A stretch of 64,000 nucleotides of DNA from an uncultured Bacteroidales bacterium. GTDB taxonomy: Bacteria > Bacteroidota > Bacteroidia > Bacteroidales > UBA932. Location: contig CAMJJZ010000001.1 of assembly GCA_946406275.1 (NCBI GenBank), positions 3,162 to 67,161 of the forward strand. Direction: 5' to 3'. Numbering within the stretch: position 1 is the first letter of the stretch; each line of letters starts with the position of its first letter. The notes below the pieces were generated by a model, which ran no database searches, was not told the origin of the DNA, and saw only the letters and a program-made list of their open reading frames with translations. Positions 45,443 to 53,699 of the stretch are shown piece after piece. The position numbers were made by a program, and so were the translations under genes.

Positions 45443-47215
45443 TTATTTGATTATTAGTTCTTTACCTTCCTCATAAGTCATTTCCCAGGGGCCTTTGCGC
45501 ACCTTCAGGAATTCTTCCAGTTCTTCCGGAGTACGTGCGGGCTTTTCATAACCCGGCATTCCAATTATGCCCCAGGGGTGTTTGGAATAAGTGTATCCCA
45601 TAGCCTCATAAATATCCCGGCTATGGTCCAGGGCGGCGCGGAAGCGTTCCCAGTTCCGCGCACCAACGGCTTCCCACTGGACCTCGCTGAGGGCGGCAAG
45701 GCGGGGGAGCAGCATATATTCAAGATATTCCGGAGTGCCGATAAACTCCGTCCATAGGTTTGCCTGGACGCCTATGATATGATCCTCCGCACCGGGAGCC
45801 ACGCCCTCACAGGGCTCATAGGAATACATCAGATCCGTGGGCAGGCACGCACCTATTGAGACCGGCTCACGGTCCCACTCCTCAGAGTTGTAGCGGTCTA
45901 TGTACATATAATATCCCGGAGACATAATGGCGTCGAAGCCGCGAGCGGCAGCCCTTATGCCTGGTTCTATGCCGCGCCAGGACATAATGGTTGCGCCCGG
46001 CTCAAGGTCTCCTTCCAGAATCTCTTCCCAGCCTATTATACGGCGGCCGTGCTCCAGGAGGAACTTCTGGATACGGTTTGTCACATAACTCTGGAGGTAC
46101 TGCTCCGCAGTGTGACCGTCGTGGTCCGTAAAGCCCAGTTCCTTGATGCGGGCCTGGCAGCGGGGGCACTCTTTCCAGCGTATCTTGGGGCATTCGTCTC
46201 CGCCTATGTTGATGTATTCGCTGGGGAAGAGGTCCATCACCTCCGTGAGCACATCCTCCAGGAATTCAAATGTCTTTTCCTGGCCGGGGCAAAGAACGTC
46301 CGGCTTTACGCCCCAGGTGGTAGCAACCTCGTAAGGGCCGCCGGTACATCCAAGTTCAGGATATGATGCAAGGGCGGACAGCATATGGCCCGGGAGGTCC
46401 ACTTCCGGAATCACGGTGATGCCACGCGCAGCGGCATAGGCTACCACATCACGTATCTGGTCCTGCGTATAGAAACCGCCGTGCTCCTTATGGTCCAGGC
46501 TGTCTCTCCAGTGAGCCACCTGGGTTTCCTTGCGGATGGAACCAACTTCCGTTAGGCGGGGATATTTCTTTATTTCAAGGCGCCAGCCCTGGTCTTCCGT
46601 GAGGTGCCAGTGGAAGCGGTTTACCTTGTAAAGGGCCATCACGTCCAGGCAGCGCTTTATTTCATCGGCAGTGAAGAAATGGCGGCCGCTGTCTATGAGG
46701 ACGCCACGGTACTTGAAACGGGGGCTGTCTTCAATCTGGGCGTACTGCACGCGGTAACGGGCACCAGTTGTGGAAGGATTGAAAAAAGACGCCGGAAGCA
46801 TTTGCATAAGCGTATGTACGGCATTGAAAAGACCGGCTTTGCAGGATGCTGTTACCGTAACCCCGCTCTCTCCTATTTCAAGATTGTAAGATTCTCCGGG
46901 GAGTTCTCCCTTTAGAAAACATACTCCGGAGCCAAAACGTTCCGGCACCGAAGATTTCACTTTGCTCTTGTATCCGGAGACTTCTTTAAGTCTGGATGCA
47001 AGCCCTCCTGCCACGTCCAGGCCTTCTTCACCAAAGGCCTTGTCTACAAAGAAGGTAGCGCCGGTGAGCTCATAGAATCCCTCCTGTAGCTGTACGCTTG
47101 ACGGATAGGGAATCACGCTGAAGGGAGTATCCTCAAATGCATATTCCCCTTGCGGACGGGTATTGCAGGAAACTGCAGCAATAAGCAGCAGACATAGCAG
47201 AAAGCGGTTTTTCAT
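45443..47215 (-). CDS. GH20 beta-N-acetylhexosaminidase lipoprotein
   Basis: A 590-residue lipoprotein (lipobox Cys17). A GH20b-type N-terminal domain (about 30-160) precedes the catalytic barrel: YRGVLIDSGRHFF (169-181), FHWHLTEDQGWRLEI (201-215), PEVDLPGH (270-277) and the catalytic Asp340-Glu341 in NIGGDECPK. The substrate-assisted mechanism releases terminal beta-GlcNAc or beta-GalNAc. It is the first gene of the operon that continues with GH109-SusC4-SusD4-GH31, with a promoter element upstream at 47237 and the AT-rich island beyond. Confidence 0.94.
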   Translation of the reverse strand: MKNRFLLCLLLIAAVSCNTRPQGEYAFEDTPFSVIPYPSSVQLQEGFYELTGATFFVDKAFGEEGLDVAGGLASRLKEVSGYKSKVKSSVPERFGSGVCFLKGELPGESYNLEIGESGVTVTASCKAGLFNAVHTLMQMLPASFFNPSTTGARYRVQYAQIEDSPRFKYRGVLIDSGRHFFTADEIKRCLDVMALYKVNRFHWHLTEDQGWRLEIKKYPRLTEVGSIRKETQVAHWRDSLDHKEHGGFYTQDQIRDVVAYAAARGITVIPEVDLPGHMLSALASYPELGCTGGPYEVATTWGVKPDVLCPGQEKTFEFLEDVLTEVMDLFPSEYINIGGDECPKIRWKECPRCQARIKELGFTDHDGHTAEQYLQSYVTNRIQKFLLEHGRRIIGWEEILEGDLEPGATIMSWRGIEPGIRAAARGFDAIMSPGYYMYIDRYNSEEWDREPVSIGACLPTDLMYSYEPCEGVAPGAEDHIIGVQANLWTEFIGTPEYLEYMLLPRLAALSEVQWEAVGARNWERFRAALDHSRDIYEAMGYTYSKHPWGIIGMPGYEKPARTPEELEEFLKVRKGPWEMTYEEGKELIIK

Positions 47216-47236
47216 TGTGGTCAGTCAATATTTATA

Positions 47237-47244
47237 CAAATTTA
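47237..47244 (-). promoter_or_regulatory. Bacteroidota -7 element (TAAATTTG, minus strand) for the GH20 operon
   Basis: The minus strand reads TAAATTTG, an exact TAnnTTTG match, 21 bases before the GH20 ATG. The 27-bp repeat R1 lies immediately upstream (47248-47274), where a -33 region or an operator would be. Confidence 0.5.
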
Positions 47245-47247
47245 ACT

Positions 47248-47274
47248 AAACTGCCACACATAAGCAATACCCGG
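47248..47274. repeat. 27-bp direct repeat, copy R1
   Basis: The sequence beginning AAACTGCCACACATAAGC and ending ACCCGG occurs identically at 47248, 49900 and 52480. Each copy lies downstream of a small-lipoprotein gene or its remnant and upstream of the next gene. It marks the end of each repeated unit. Confidence 0.9.
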
Positions 47275-47300
47275 AATACTTATTTTTTTTTCTCAGATTA

Positions 47301-48158
47301 TCAGTTAATGCTCAACTCTTTTCCCTTAAGACTTTCGTAGAAACTCGGGGTAATGTCAATTGTATATTCAGTATAACGGTGTACATCAAGCCAACCGCCA
47401 ACAAAATGATACACAATATGCTTTTCCTCACCATAACCGCCTTCGGCAAAGAAATATACCTCGTATTCCTTTTCCTCGATAGTTAAAACAGTTGTCAGAG
47501 AGGACAGATTATCACACTCACCGTAATTATCATAGAATAGTTTGGATTCACCAGCTAATACTTTTTTCCTTGACCCCAATGATTCTATCTTAATTTGAAA
47601 GGCCAAGTGATTGTTAAAGCGAATCCGCGCTGCATACCACTCTGCTATGTCGCCTCCCATTTCAAGATCAACGGGAGTCAGACTTATTTCCTTTATCTCC
47701 ACATAAGGGCATTTTGTGTTGTCCGATGGCGACAAGATGAGATTAAATGACACGTTTTCTGCTTTACGACTGCCCGTTTTTGAGAAGTGACCGCTGATAT
47801 TGACTGTAATATCTTGCCCAGTGATGTTTACTTTCGACATCGAATACTTGGCGCTGACTCCTTCTTGCGAGATTGTGAAATCGTTATTTGTGCCATTAAT
47901 AGCTATAACTGGTATATCAAAAATAATGATATCTGATGCGCTCCATTCATAGTAAACATATAGTGACACGCTATTATCCGACAAGTACTTTATTGTCGCG
48001 TAGGCTTCGCTAGGAAGAAGTTCGGTTGTTTCTTCTCCATTAAACGCACCTACGCTTGATGTTATGTAGAGAGTTCTTTGACCGACATCCACCGATGGCT
48101 TATTCGAGCAGCACGTACAAACCATAACTAGCATTGCAAATATTAATAGTTTTTTCAT
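47301..48158 (-). CDS. Small lipoprotein of unknown function, unit 1 of the AT-rich array
   Basis: The frame opens at 48200, but the ATG at 48158 begins a lipoprotein signal (CTCCSNK), giving 285 residues. I do not recognise the family. It alternates short beta-type segments (LYITSSVGAFNGE, SLYVYYEWSASDIIIFDIP, YEVYFFAEGGYGEEKHIVYHF), suggesting two beta-sandwich halves. The copy at 49932 has the same layout with clear but incomplete identity. It follows the metalloprotease gene by 11 bases, and the pairing is repeated in unit 2, so a partner, chaperone or inhibitor of the protease is possible but unproven. It is much more AT-rich than the surrounding genes. Confidence 0.75.
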   Translation of the reverse strand: MKKLLIFAMLVMVCTCCSNKPSVDVGQRTLYITSSVGAFNGEETTELLPSEAYATIKYLSDNSVSLYVYYEWSASDIIIFDIPVIAINGTNNDFTISQEGVSAKYSMSKVNITGQDITVNISGHFSKTGSRKAENVSFNLILSPSDNTKCPYVEIKEISLTPVDLEMGGDIAEWYAARIRFNNHLAFQIKIESLGSRKKVLAGESKLFYDNYGECDNLSSLTTVLTIEEKEYEVYFFAEGGYGEEKHIVYHFVGGWLDVHRYTEYTIDITPSFYESLKGKELSIN

Positions 48159-48169
48159 AGTAATCTGAT

Positions 48170-49807
48170 TTAGTTGTTTAAAAGCCAGTAATAGTAACAA
48201 TCAAGGTAATCGTCAACATAATCCCCTCCTATGTGAGCATTATATGAATCAATTTTGTTGTAAACTGATTGATACGTAACACAGTCATCAATTATTTCAC
48301 GGACAAGACGATACCCCTGAAGGAAATAGAATGGATCATTTAAATTTGAACTACTAAGAGTGTATTGGTTATAATTATCAACGAGATCTACAAACAAAGG
48401 GGAATATCTCGTTAAAATGTCTGATGCAGTATAAGTATATTTCCAATTCTGTCTTCCTTGTCCTGTAAAATCATAAGATGAATCAGGCGAGATATATCCG
48501 TTAGACAGATAGTAATTACGTCCGATATGCCAACTACTATAAGAAGCAAATGATTCCCGAATGAGTCTATACCATGGTGTTGAGTGAGATGACGACAAAT
48601 AAGTCGCTCTGCCAATCCTGCTATAATGGGCATAGTGACCAAGTTCGTGGAGGGTGGCGAAATAACTATTTCGACGATAAGAACTTGGTGGAATTTGAAT
48701 GAATGGAGGATTCGCTTGATTATGGAACCACCCTCCGGTTGTTACAGTATCAACAACCGAAATTCTTATTTGGTCAAAATCCTGTGGGTTCCACTGCGAC
48801 AACTGGTGTACGCTATTATAGAAAGTATAAGCGGCGCCTTGGGCGGCAAGTGCTGCCGTTGCTGATAATTGAATCATCTCAACCTCGGCAGATGAGTTGT
48901 TAAAAGTGGAGGCGGCTCCAAGACAAAGACAAAGTGCACTTGTCGAATAATTTGATGTGACAACCCAGTTTGAAGTATGTAGGACGGCATAAACATAGCC
49001 ATATGTCAGGTTTGCTGGTATAGAAAAGTTGCCATAAGCGTCAGTCGTGTCTGTGTAAGTCACTGCCGGATGAATTTCTATTCGAGTTCCTTGAAGAGGC
49101 ACATATTCATTAAGCAGATTGTCCCAGACTGAAAGATTACATTGCCTGTACCCTGTCCGATTTACCGATGGGTGCAGCACTTCGTTTTCTAGAGATGTCA
49201 AAACACTTGCCGGCAGATTATTGCCGCAACTGTTTGAATAATCGGGTACAAAGACCTTGTACACCTCATCATAGTCGATAGAATGGGGAATAACAAGATT
49301 AACAGGCCAATAAACGTAGAGAGTTGGAATAATTACTGTTGCTGTACAGCCCGTGTCAATGTCGCACTCTGAAGTCACCTCTTCCTCAGGACAATTATAT
49401 GCGGTTTCCGCAAAAGAATTATAACCTTCATAGCCGAACGGTATGTATCGAACCATTAACAATTGATTCTGCTCAATGCTCCTCTGCTGCTTCTCGTCCT
49501 TTGGCCGTATAATCAAAGCCCGATGCGTAGGCTTAAGTTTTAGACCTGCAATAAAACCATTATTCCTTGAGTCTTTAGACAAACTATCGTATGCGGCCTG
49601 AAAAATCGCCAAAGAGTATTTGTCTTCGTATGGAAAGATGTTCATTTGTATGCGGTCATCCCAAACGGCCGCATCAAGATCACTCTTTGTGATTATTGGA
49701 TATCTCCGCATCAGTTGCGGAGAGTTTGTCTCTGGCTGAAAATGCTCAGAACAAGACAAAACTATAATAGTGGCTATTAAAAACCAAAGATACCGATGCG
49801 AATTCAT
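48170..49807 (-). CDS. HExxH metalloprotease-like lipoprotein, unit 1
   Basis: The ATG at 49807 gives a lipoprotein signal (lipobox Cys19) and 545 residues. Residues 1-213 are encoded by DNA identical to unit 2. A carboxypeptidase-regulatory-like beta module (about 235-285, RIEIHPAVTYTDTTDAYGNFSIP) is followed by the peptidase domain: LHELGHYAHYSRIG with zinc motif HELGH at 387-391 and a likely third ligand Glu418 in RESFASYSSWHIG, as in gluzincins. The C-terminus ends DDYLDCYYYWLLNN. The substrate is unknown; it may act on host or competitor proteins at the cell surface. No known peptidase family is assigned with certainty. Confidence 0.8.
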   Translation of the reverse strand: MNSHRYLWFLIATIIVLSCSEHFQPETNSPQLMRRYPIITKSDLDAAVWDDRIQMNIFPYEDKYSLAIFQAAYDSLSKDSRNNGFIAGLKLKPTHRALIIRPKDEKQQRSIEQNQLLMVRYIPFGYEGYNSFAETAYNCPEEEVTSECDIDTGCTATVIIPTLYVYWPVNLVIPHSIDYDEVYKVFVPDYSNSCGNNLPASVLTSLENEVLHPSVNRTGYRQCNLSVWDNLLNEYVPLQGTRIEIHPAVTYTDTTDAYGNFSIPANLTYGYVYAVLHTSNWVVTSNYSTSALCLCLGAASTFNNSSAEVEMIQLSATAALAAQGAAYTFYNSVHQLSQWNPQDFDQIRISVVDTVTTGGWFHNQANPPFIQIPPSSYRRNSYFATLHELGHYAHYSRIGRATYLSSSHSTPWYRLIRESFASYSSWHIGRNYYLSNGYISPDSSYDFTGQGRQNWKYTYTASDILTRYSPLFVDLVDNYNQYTLSSSNLNDPFYFLQGYRLVREIIDDCVTYQSVYNKIDSYNAHIGGDYVDDYLDCYYYWLLNN

Positions 49808-49952
49808 TTTTTTGTAAAGATAAGAATAAGATTTGAACAAAGGAATAACAGCAGAGCATATCTATCGTTTTATATAGTATGACGAAAGGGGACTGTGTGA
49901 AACTGCCACACATAAGCAATACCCGGCTTTCCTATTTTGGGAGAGAATCCTG
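49168..49952. repeat. 785-bp perfect direct repeat, copy A
   Basis: Line-by-line comparison shows identity with 51748-52532 at an offset of 2580 bases. It covers the first 213 codons of the metalloprotease gene, its upstream region, the 27-bp repeat and the last six codons plus stop of the small-lipoprotein gene. Outside it the two units differ at many positions. Confidence 0.93.
49900..49926. repeat. 27-bp direct repeat, copy R2
   Basis: Identical to R1 (47248) and R3 (52480). It lies five bases beyond the end of the unit 2 small-lipoprotein gene and upstream of the unit 1 metalloprotease gene. Confidence 0.9.
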
Positions 49953-50762
49953 GTTTATGTCAATCGTATATTCAGTATAGCAGTGTGTGTCCGGGCGGCC
50001 GCTCACAAATAGATAATCGATATGCTTTTCCTCAGTATACTGTCCTCCAGCAAAGAAATATAATACGTATTTCTTTCCCTCGACAGTTAAAGCTGTTTTA
50101 ATAGAGGATAGAGAGGCATAGTAGGGAGAAGAAAAATACATTGTAGTGGATTCTCCTGCCTTGACTTTTTTCCTTGAGCCCACAGATTCTAGAGTGATTT
50201 GTACATCCAGATTATTATTAAACCGAATCTGCGAATCAGGCCAGTCTGAAATAGCGCCTCCAGGAATAAGATTAACCGGAGACAGGCTCACTTCCTTTAT
50301 CTCCAACCAGGGGCAGATTGTGTTGTCCGATGGCGTCAGGATGAAGCTAAGCGGCACGATTTCTCCTTGCTTGTTGCCTTTATTCGCAAAGTGTCCGCTG
50401 ATATCTACGGTGATATCTTGTTCCTTGATTTTAGCGAGAGACATTGTATACTTGGCTCCAACTCCTTTTTGTAGAATTGTGAAATTGTTAGCCGAACCAG
50501 TAATTCTTATGCGGGGAATGTCAATAATGATGACATTAAGGTCGCCCCATGAGTAATAAATATAAAGCGATATGCTATTCTTTGACAAATAGTTTATAGA
50601 TGCGTACGCTTCGTTTGGACGAAGCGTTTCTGTATTATCCCCATTGAACGCACCTTCGCTTGATGTGATGTACAACGTTCTCTGAGCATCATCCTTAATG
50701 AACTGTTTCGAGCAGCACGTGCAAACCACAGAAAGAATAGCAAATACAATTAGTTTTTTCAT
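49932..50762 (-). CDS. Small lipoprotein of unknown function, unit 2 of the AT-rich array
   Basis: The ATG at 50762 overlaps the metalloprotease stop as ATGA and begins a lipoprotein signal (CTCCSKQF), giving 276 residues; the frame upstream to 50804 is not needed. It is homologous to the 47301 protein along its whole length (RTLYITSSEGAFNGD, SLYIYYSWGDLNVIIIDIP, YVLYFFAGGQYTEEKHIDYLF). The last six codons fall inside the 785-bp identical repeat. Its family is not recognised; the strict pairing with the protease gene is the main clue to its job. Confidence 0.75.
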   Translation of the reverse strand: MKKLIVFAILSVVCTCCSKQFIKDDAQRTLYITSSEGAFNGDNTETLRPNEAYASINYLSKNSISLYIYYSWGDLNVIIIDIPRIRITGSANNFTILQKGVGAKYTMSLAKIKEQDITVDISGHFANKGNKQGEIVPLSFILTPSDNTICPWLEIKEVSLSPVNLIPGGAISDWPDSQIRFNNNLDVQITLESVGSRKKVKAGESTTMYFSSPYYASLSSIKTALTVEGKKYVLYFFAGGQYTEEKHIDYLFVSGRPDTHCYTEYTIDINQDSLPK

Positions 50763-52387
50763 CGCGGATTGTTTAAGTTGTTTGAAAGCCAGTAATAGTA
50801 ACAATCAAGATAATCGTCAATATAATCTCCCCCCGTGTGAGCATTATATGTATTTATCTTATTGCAAACGGATTGATAAGTAACGCATTCATCAATAATA
50901 TCACGAACAAGACTATGTCCCTGAAGGAAATAGAACGGGTCATACAAATAAGAAGTGCTTAATGAATACTGATTATAATCGTCAACAAGATCAACAAATA
51001 TAGGAGAATAATTGTTAGAAGATAAATAGGACCAATACTGGCGGCCTTGACCGGTGAAATCATAGGATGGTATATATCCATTTGAGATATAATAATCCCG
51101 TCCAATATGCCAACTGGCAAAAGAGCCAAAAGACTCAACCATCAGTTGAAACCATCTAGATGTCTCCCATAGGTTATTAAAAGTCGCTCCACCAATCCTG
51201 TTATAATGGGCATAATGACCGAGTTCATGAAGTGCTGCAAAAAACAAATTACGGCGGTCTGAGCCCGAACGAAGTTTAATGAAAGGAGGGGTTAAATTAC
51301 ACTCAAATCGTCCGTCAGAGGTTATGGTATTGTCAATAGCAATTCTTATTTGATCGAAGCCCTGGGGGTTCCACGGAGACAATAGGGACAAATCATTATA
51401 GAAAGTGTAAGCAGCGCCCTGGGCGGCAAGTGCTGCCGTTGCTGGTAATTGAATCATCTCAACCTCGGCAGATGAGTTGTTAAAGGAGGATGCGGCTCCA
51501 AGGCAAATACAAAGCGCACTCGTGGGATTATTAGATGTGACAATCCAGTTTGAAGATTTTAAAACGGCATACACGTAACCATATGTCAAGTCTGCGGGTA
51601 TAGAAAAGTTGCCATTAGCGTCAGTCGTGTCTGTATAAGTCACGGCCGGATGTATTTCTATTCTAGTTCCTTGAAGAGGGACATATTCGTTAAGAAAATC
51701 ATCAAATACTGAAAGATTACACATCCTGAATCCTGTTCGATTCATCGATGGGTGCAGCACTTCGTTTTCTAGAGATGTCAAAACACTTGCCGGCAGATTA
51801 TTGCCGCAACTGTTTGAATAATCGGGTACAAAGACCTTGTACACCTCATCATAGTCGATAGAATGGGGAATAACAAGATTAACAGGCCAATAAACGTAGA
51901 GAGTTGGAATAATTACTGTTGCTGTACAGCCCGTGTCAATGTCGCACTCTGAAGTCACCTCTTCCTCAGGACAATTATATGCGGTTTCCGCAAAAGAATT
52001 ATAACCTTCATAGCCGAACGGTATGTATCGAACCATTAACAATTGATTCTGCTCAATGCTCCTCTGCTGCTTCTCGTCCTTTGGCCGTATAATCAAAGCC
52101 CGATGCGTAGGCTTAAGTTTTAGACCTGCAATAAAACCATTATTCCTTGAGTCTTTAGACAAACTATCGTATGCGGCCTGAAAAATCGCCAAAGAGTATT
52201 TGTCTTCGTATGGAAAGATGTTCATTTGTATGCGGTCATCCCAAACGGCCGCATCAAGATCACTCTTTGTGATTATTGGATATCTCCGCATCAGTTGCGG
52301 AGAGTTTGTCTCTGGCTGAAAATGCTCAGAACAAGACAAAACTATAATAGTGGCTATTAAAAACCAAAGATACCGATGCGAATTCAT
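50759..52387 (-). CDS. HExxH metalloprotease-like lipoprotein, unit 2
   Basis: A 542-residue paralogue of the 48170 protein, starting at the ATG at 52387 (lipobox Cys19). Residues 1-213 are the same as unit 1 because the DNA is identical. The regulatory-like beta module and the peptidase domain have diverged but keep HELGH at 387-391 and the downstream Glu in VESFGSFASWHIG. Surface-loop residues around the zinc site differ most (GGATFNNLWETSRW against GRATYLSSSHSTPW), which could change specificity. The 3' end overlaps the small-lipoprotein start. A conserved leader half joined to a variable catalytic half is unusual for simple duplication. Confidence 0.8.
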   Translation of the reverse strand: MNSHRYLWFLIATIIVLSCSEHFQPETNSPQLMRRYPIITKSDLDAAVWDDRIQMNIFPYEDKYSLAIFQAAYDSLSKDSRNNGFIAGLKLKPTHRALIIRPKDEKQQRSIEQNQLLMVRYIPFGYEGYNSFAETAYNCPEEEVTSECDIDTGCTATVIIPTLYVYWPVNLVIPHSIDYDEVYKVFVPDYSNSCGNNLPASVLTSLENEVLHPSMNRTGFRMCNLSVFDDFLNEYVPLQGTRIEIHPAVTYTDTTDANGNFSIPADLTYGYVYAVLKSSNWIVTSNNPTSALCICLGAASSFNNSSAEVEMIQLPATAALAAQGAAYTFYNDLSLLSPWNPQGFDQIRIAIDNTITSDGRFECNLTPPFIKLRSGSDRRNLFFAALHELGHYAHYNRIGGATFNNLWETSRWFQLMVESFGSFASWHIGRDYYISNGYIPSYDFTGQGRQYWSYLSSNNYSPIFVDLVDDYNQYSLSTSYLYDPFYFLQGHSLVRDIIDECVTYQSVCNKINTYNAHTGGDYIDDYLDCYYYWLSNNLNNPR

Positions 52388-52479
52388 TTTTTTGTAAAGA
52401 TAAGAATAAGATTTGAACAAAGGAATAACAGCAGAGCATATCTATCGTTTTATATAGTATGACGAAAGGGGACTGTGTG

Positions 52480-52506
52480 AAACTGCCACACATAAGCAAT
52501 ACCCGG
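52480..52506. repeat. 27-bp direct repeat, copy R3
   Basis: Third identical copy. It lies between the unit 2 metalloprotease gene and the remnant of a third small-lipoprotein gene. Confidence 0.9.
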
Positions 52507-52511
52507 CTTTC

Positions 52512-52532
52512 CTATTTTGGGAGAGAATCCTG
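52512..52532 (-). pseudogene. 3' tail remnant of a third small-lipoprotein gene
   Basis: These 21 bases are identical to the last six codons and stop (QDSLPK then stop) of the 49932 gene and sit at the same distance from R3 as in unit 2. Upstream on the minus strand the sequence becomes unrelated, so the body of this copy is gone. The 25 bases up to the 52558 stop hold a 6-bp inverted repeat (TTCCCT/AGGGAA, 52540-52554), too small to call a terminator. Confidence 0.7.
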
Positions 52533-52557
52533 TGTGGCCTTCCCTATAAGGGAACAG

Positions 52558-53262
52558 TTACATTTTAAAGGTATAATCGTCTATATATTTAACTATTTTG
52601 GGGTAATCTATTAGGAGAAAATTGTCAAATAATAAATCTCCTTGTACGCGACAACTGTTCAATTCATTTTCAATAAATAGAACAATACTCTGATATGATG
52701 CGGGATCAACGATTTTAGTGAGAATAAGCCATTCGGCTACCAAACTGAAGGATAATCCGCGCCAATTAATCTTCCAAAAGTTAATGCCATTATTAATAGT
52801 TGGATGAACGTATACCCAGTACATTGATTCAAGGCTGGACAGACTCTCAAAAAAATAACCTGCTGTATCACAAATAATAGTGCGTATTCTTTGGTAATCT
52901 TCGTCAAAACCATCTCCGGACCTCAAAAAATCAATAGAATAATTTATATAATTACCATTCATATCGTTTTTCCAAATCATTGTTGGTCGTGGTATTCTCG
53001 GTTTGGGTAAACTGGGGAAAAGACCTTCGCAACTGTGAAGAATATCAAAACGCCTTGAAATGATTGGTTGAAGATATAGTGATAGCTCACTATCTCGTTG
53101 TATATCAACGCTAGTATAACCTTCAAGAATGATTTGAAACCACCCCAGGTTATCTGTTTTTTTTAGAGAGAAAGCGTTGGTTTTAGTGCTAAAGCCTGAT
53201 AATTCCGGTTCTTTCCCAAGACGATGAAGAACCATTCGTTTAATATCTTGATTAGTAAACAT
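52558..53262 (-). CDS. Cytosolic protein of unknown function, immunity-protein candidate
   Basis: A 234-residue protein without a signal peptide or membrane helix. Its start overlaps the preceding stop as TAATG, so it is translationally coupled to the toxin-like gene. I do not recognise a named family. It is mixed alpha/beta and rich in Trp, Tyr and Ile (NYINYSIDFLRSGDGF, WKINWRGLSFSLVAEW). Size, lack of export and coupling behind a small nuclease-like gene are typical of immunity proteins of polymorphic toxins. It is strongly AT-rich. The alternative is an unrelated cargo gene. Confidence 0.6.
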   Translation of the reverse strand: MFTNQDIKRMVLHRLGKEPELSGFSTKTNAFSLKKTDNLGWFQIILEGYTSVDIQRDSELSLYLQPIISRRFDILHSCEGLFPSLPKPRIPRPTMIWKNDMNGNYINYSIDFLRSGDGFDEDYQRIRTIICDTAGYFFESLSSLESMYWVYVHPTINNGINFWKINWRGLSFSLVAEWLILTKIVDPASYQSIVLFIENELNSCRVQGDLLFDNFLLIDYPKIVKYIDDYTFKM

Positions 53263-53612
53263 TACTTGTATTTATAATTAATAATATACTCCGATACTTT
53301 GATGTACTCGTCCTTTAATTTATTAGAGTTAACTTCAAAGTATTGATTCCCTTCGTTTACATTCTTTTGTGCCGCTCTTTGTCCTTTTGACAACTTGCTC
53401 TTTGGAGACAGCTTATACTCAGTTATTTTATAAGAATTATTTGATGGCATATACTCAATCATATCGGCTATGGTTTTATTACCGTTTATACTACCTTTGC
53501 CATTCATCGGAGTTAACTTGATATGAGATACAATCTCGGGATTCACGGATGGCTTATTCGAGCAGCACGTACAAACCATAACTAGCATTGCAAATATTAA
53601 TAGTTTTTTCAT
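53262..53612 (-). CDS. Lipoprotein leader fused to a PD-(D/E)XK-like toxin tip
   Basis: The ATG at 53612 gives 116 residues. Residues 1-23 (MKKLLIFAMLVMVCTCCSNK and on) match the signal peptide of the 47301 lipoprotein. From residue 24 the sequence is unrelated: KTIADMIEYMPSNNSYKITEYKLSPKS supplies Asp50 and Glu66-x-Lys68, followed by KLSKGQ with Gln78. This D...ExK...Q order is that of restriction-endonuclease-fold nucleases in polymorphic toxins. The domain is only about 90 residues, so it is either a minimal tip or a fragment. It is followed by a coupled immunity-like gene. The nuclease reading is an inference from motif order. Confidence 0.6.
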   Translation of the reverse strand: MKKLLIFAMLVMVCTCCSNKPSVNPEIVSHIKLTPMNGKGSINGNKTIADMIEYMPSNNSYKITEYKLSPKSKLSKGQRAAQKNVNEGNQYFEVNSNKLKDEYIKVSEYIINYKYK

Positions 53613-53623
53613 AGTAATCTGAT

Positions 53624-53699
53624 TTAGTTGTTTAAAAGCCAGTAATAGTAACAATCAAGGTAATCGTCAACATAATCTCCTCCAATGTGAGCATTATAT
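53624..53699 (-). pseudogene. 3' end remnant of a third metalloprotease gene
   Basis: About 25 codons ending at the stop (53624-53626) match, almost base for base, the end of the 48170 gene (NAHIGGDYVDDYLDCYYYWLLNN-type, read in two parts). The 12-base spacing to the following lipoprotein start is also kept. Similarity stops at about 53700, 15 bases before the GH123 stop, so the 5' part has been deleted. Confidence 0.8.

Larger units (their letters stand above)
51748..52532. repeat. 785-bp perfect direct repeat, copy B
   Basis: Identical by eye to 49168-49952. The right end stops exactly after the small-lipoprotein tail codons, where unit 3 changes into unrelated sequence. Confidence 0.93.

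Noticed and set aside
52540..52554. TTCCCT-ATA-AGGGAA as a terminator of the immunity-like gene
   Set aside because: The stem is only six base pairs and no T-run follows on the minus strand.
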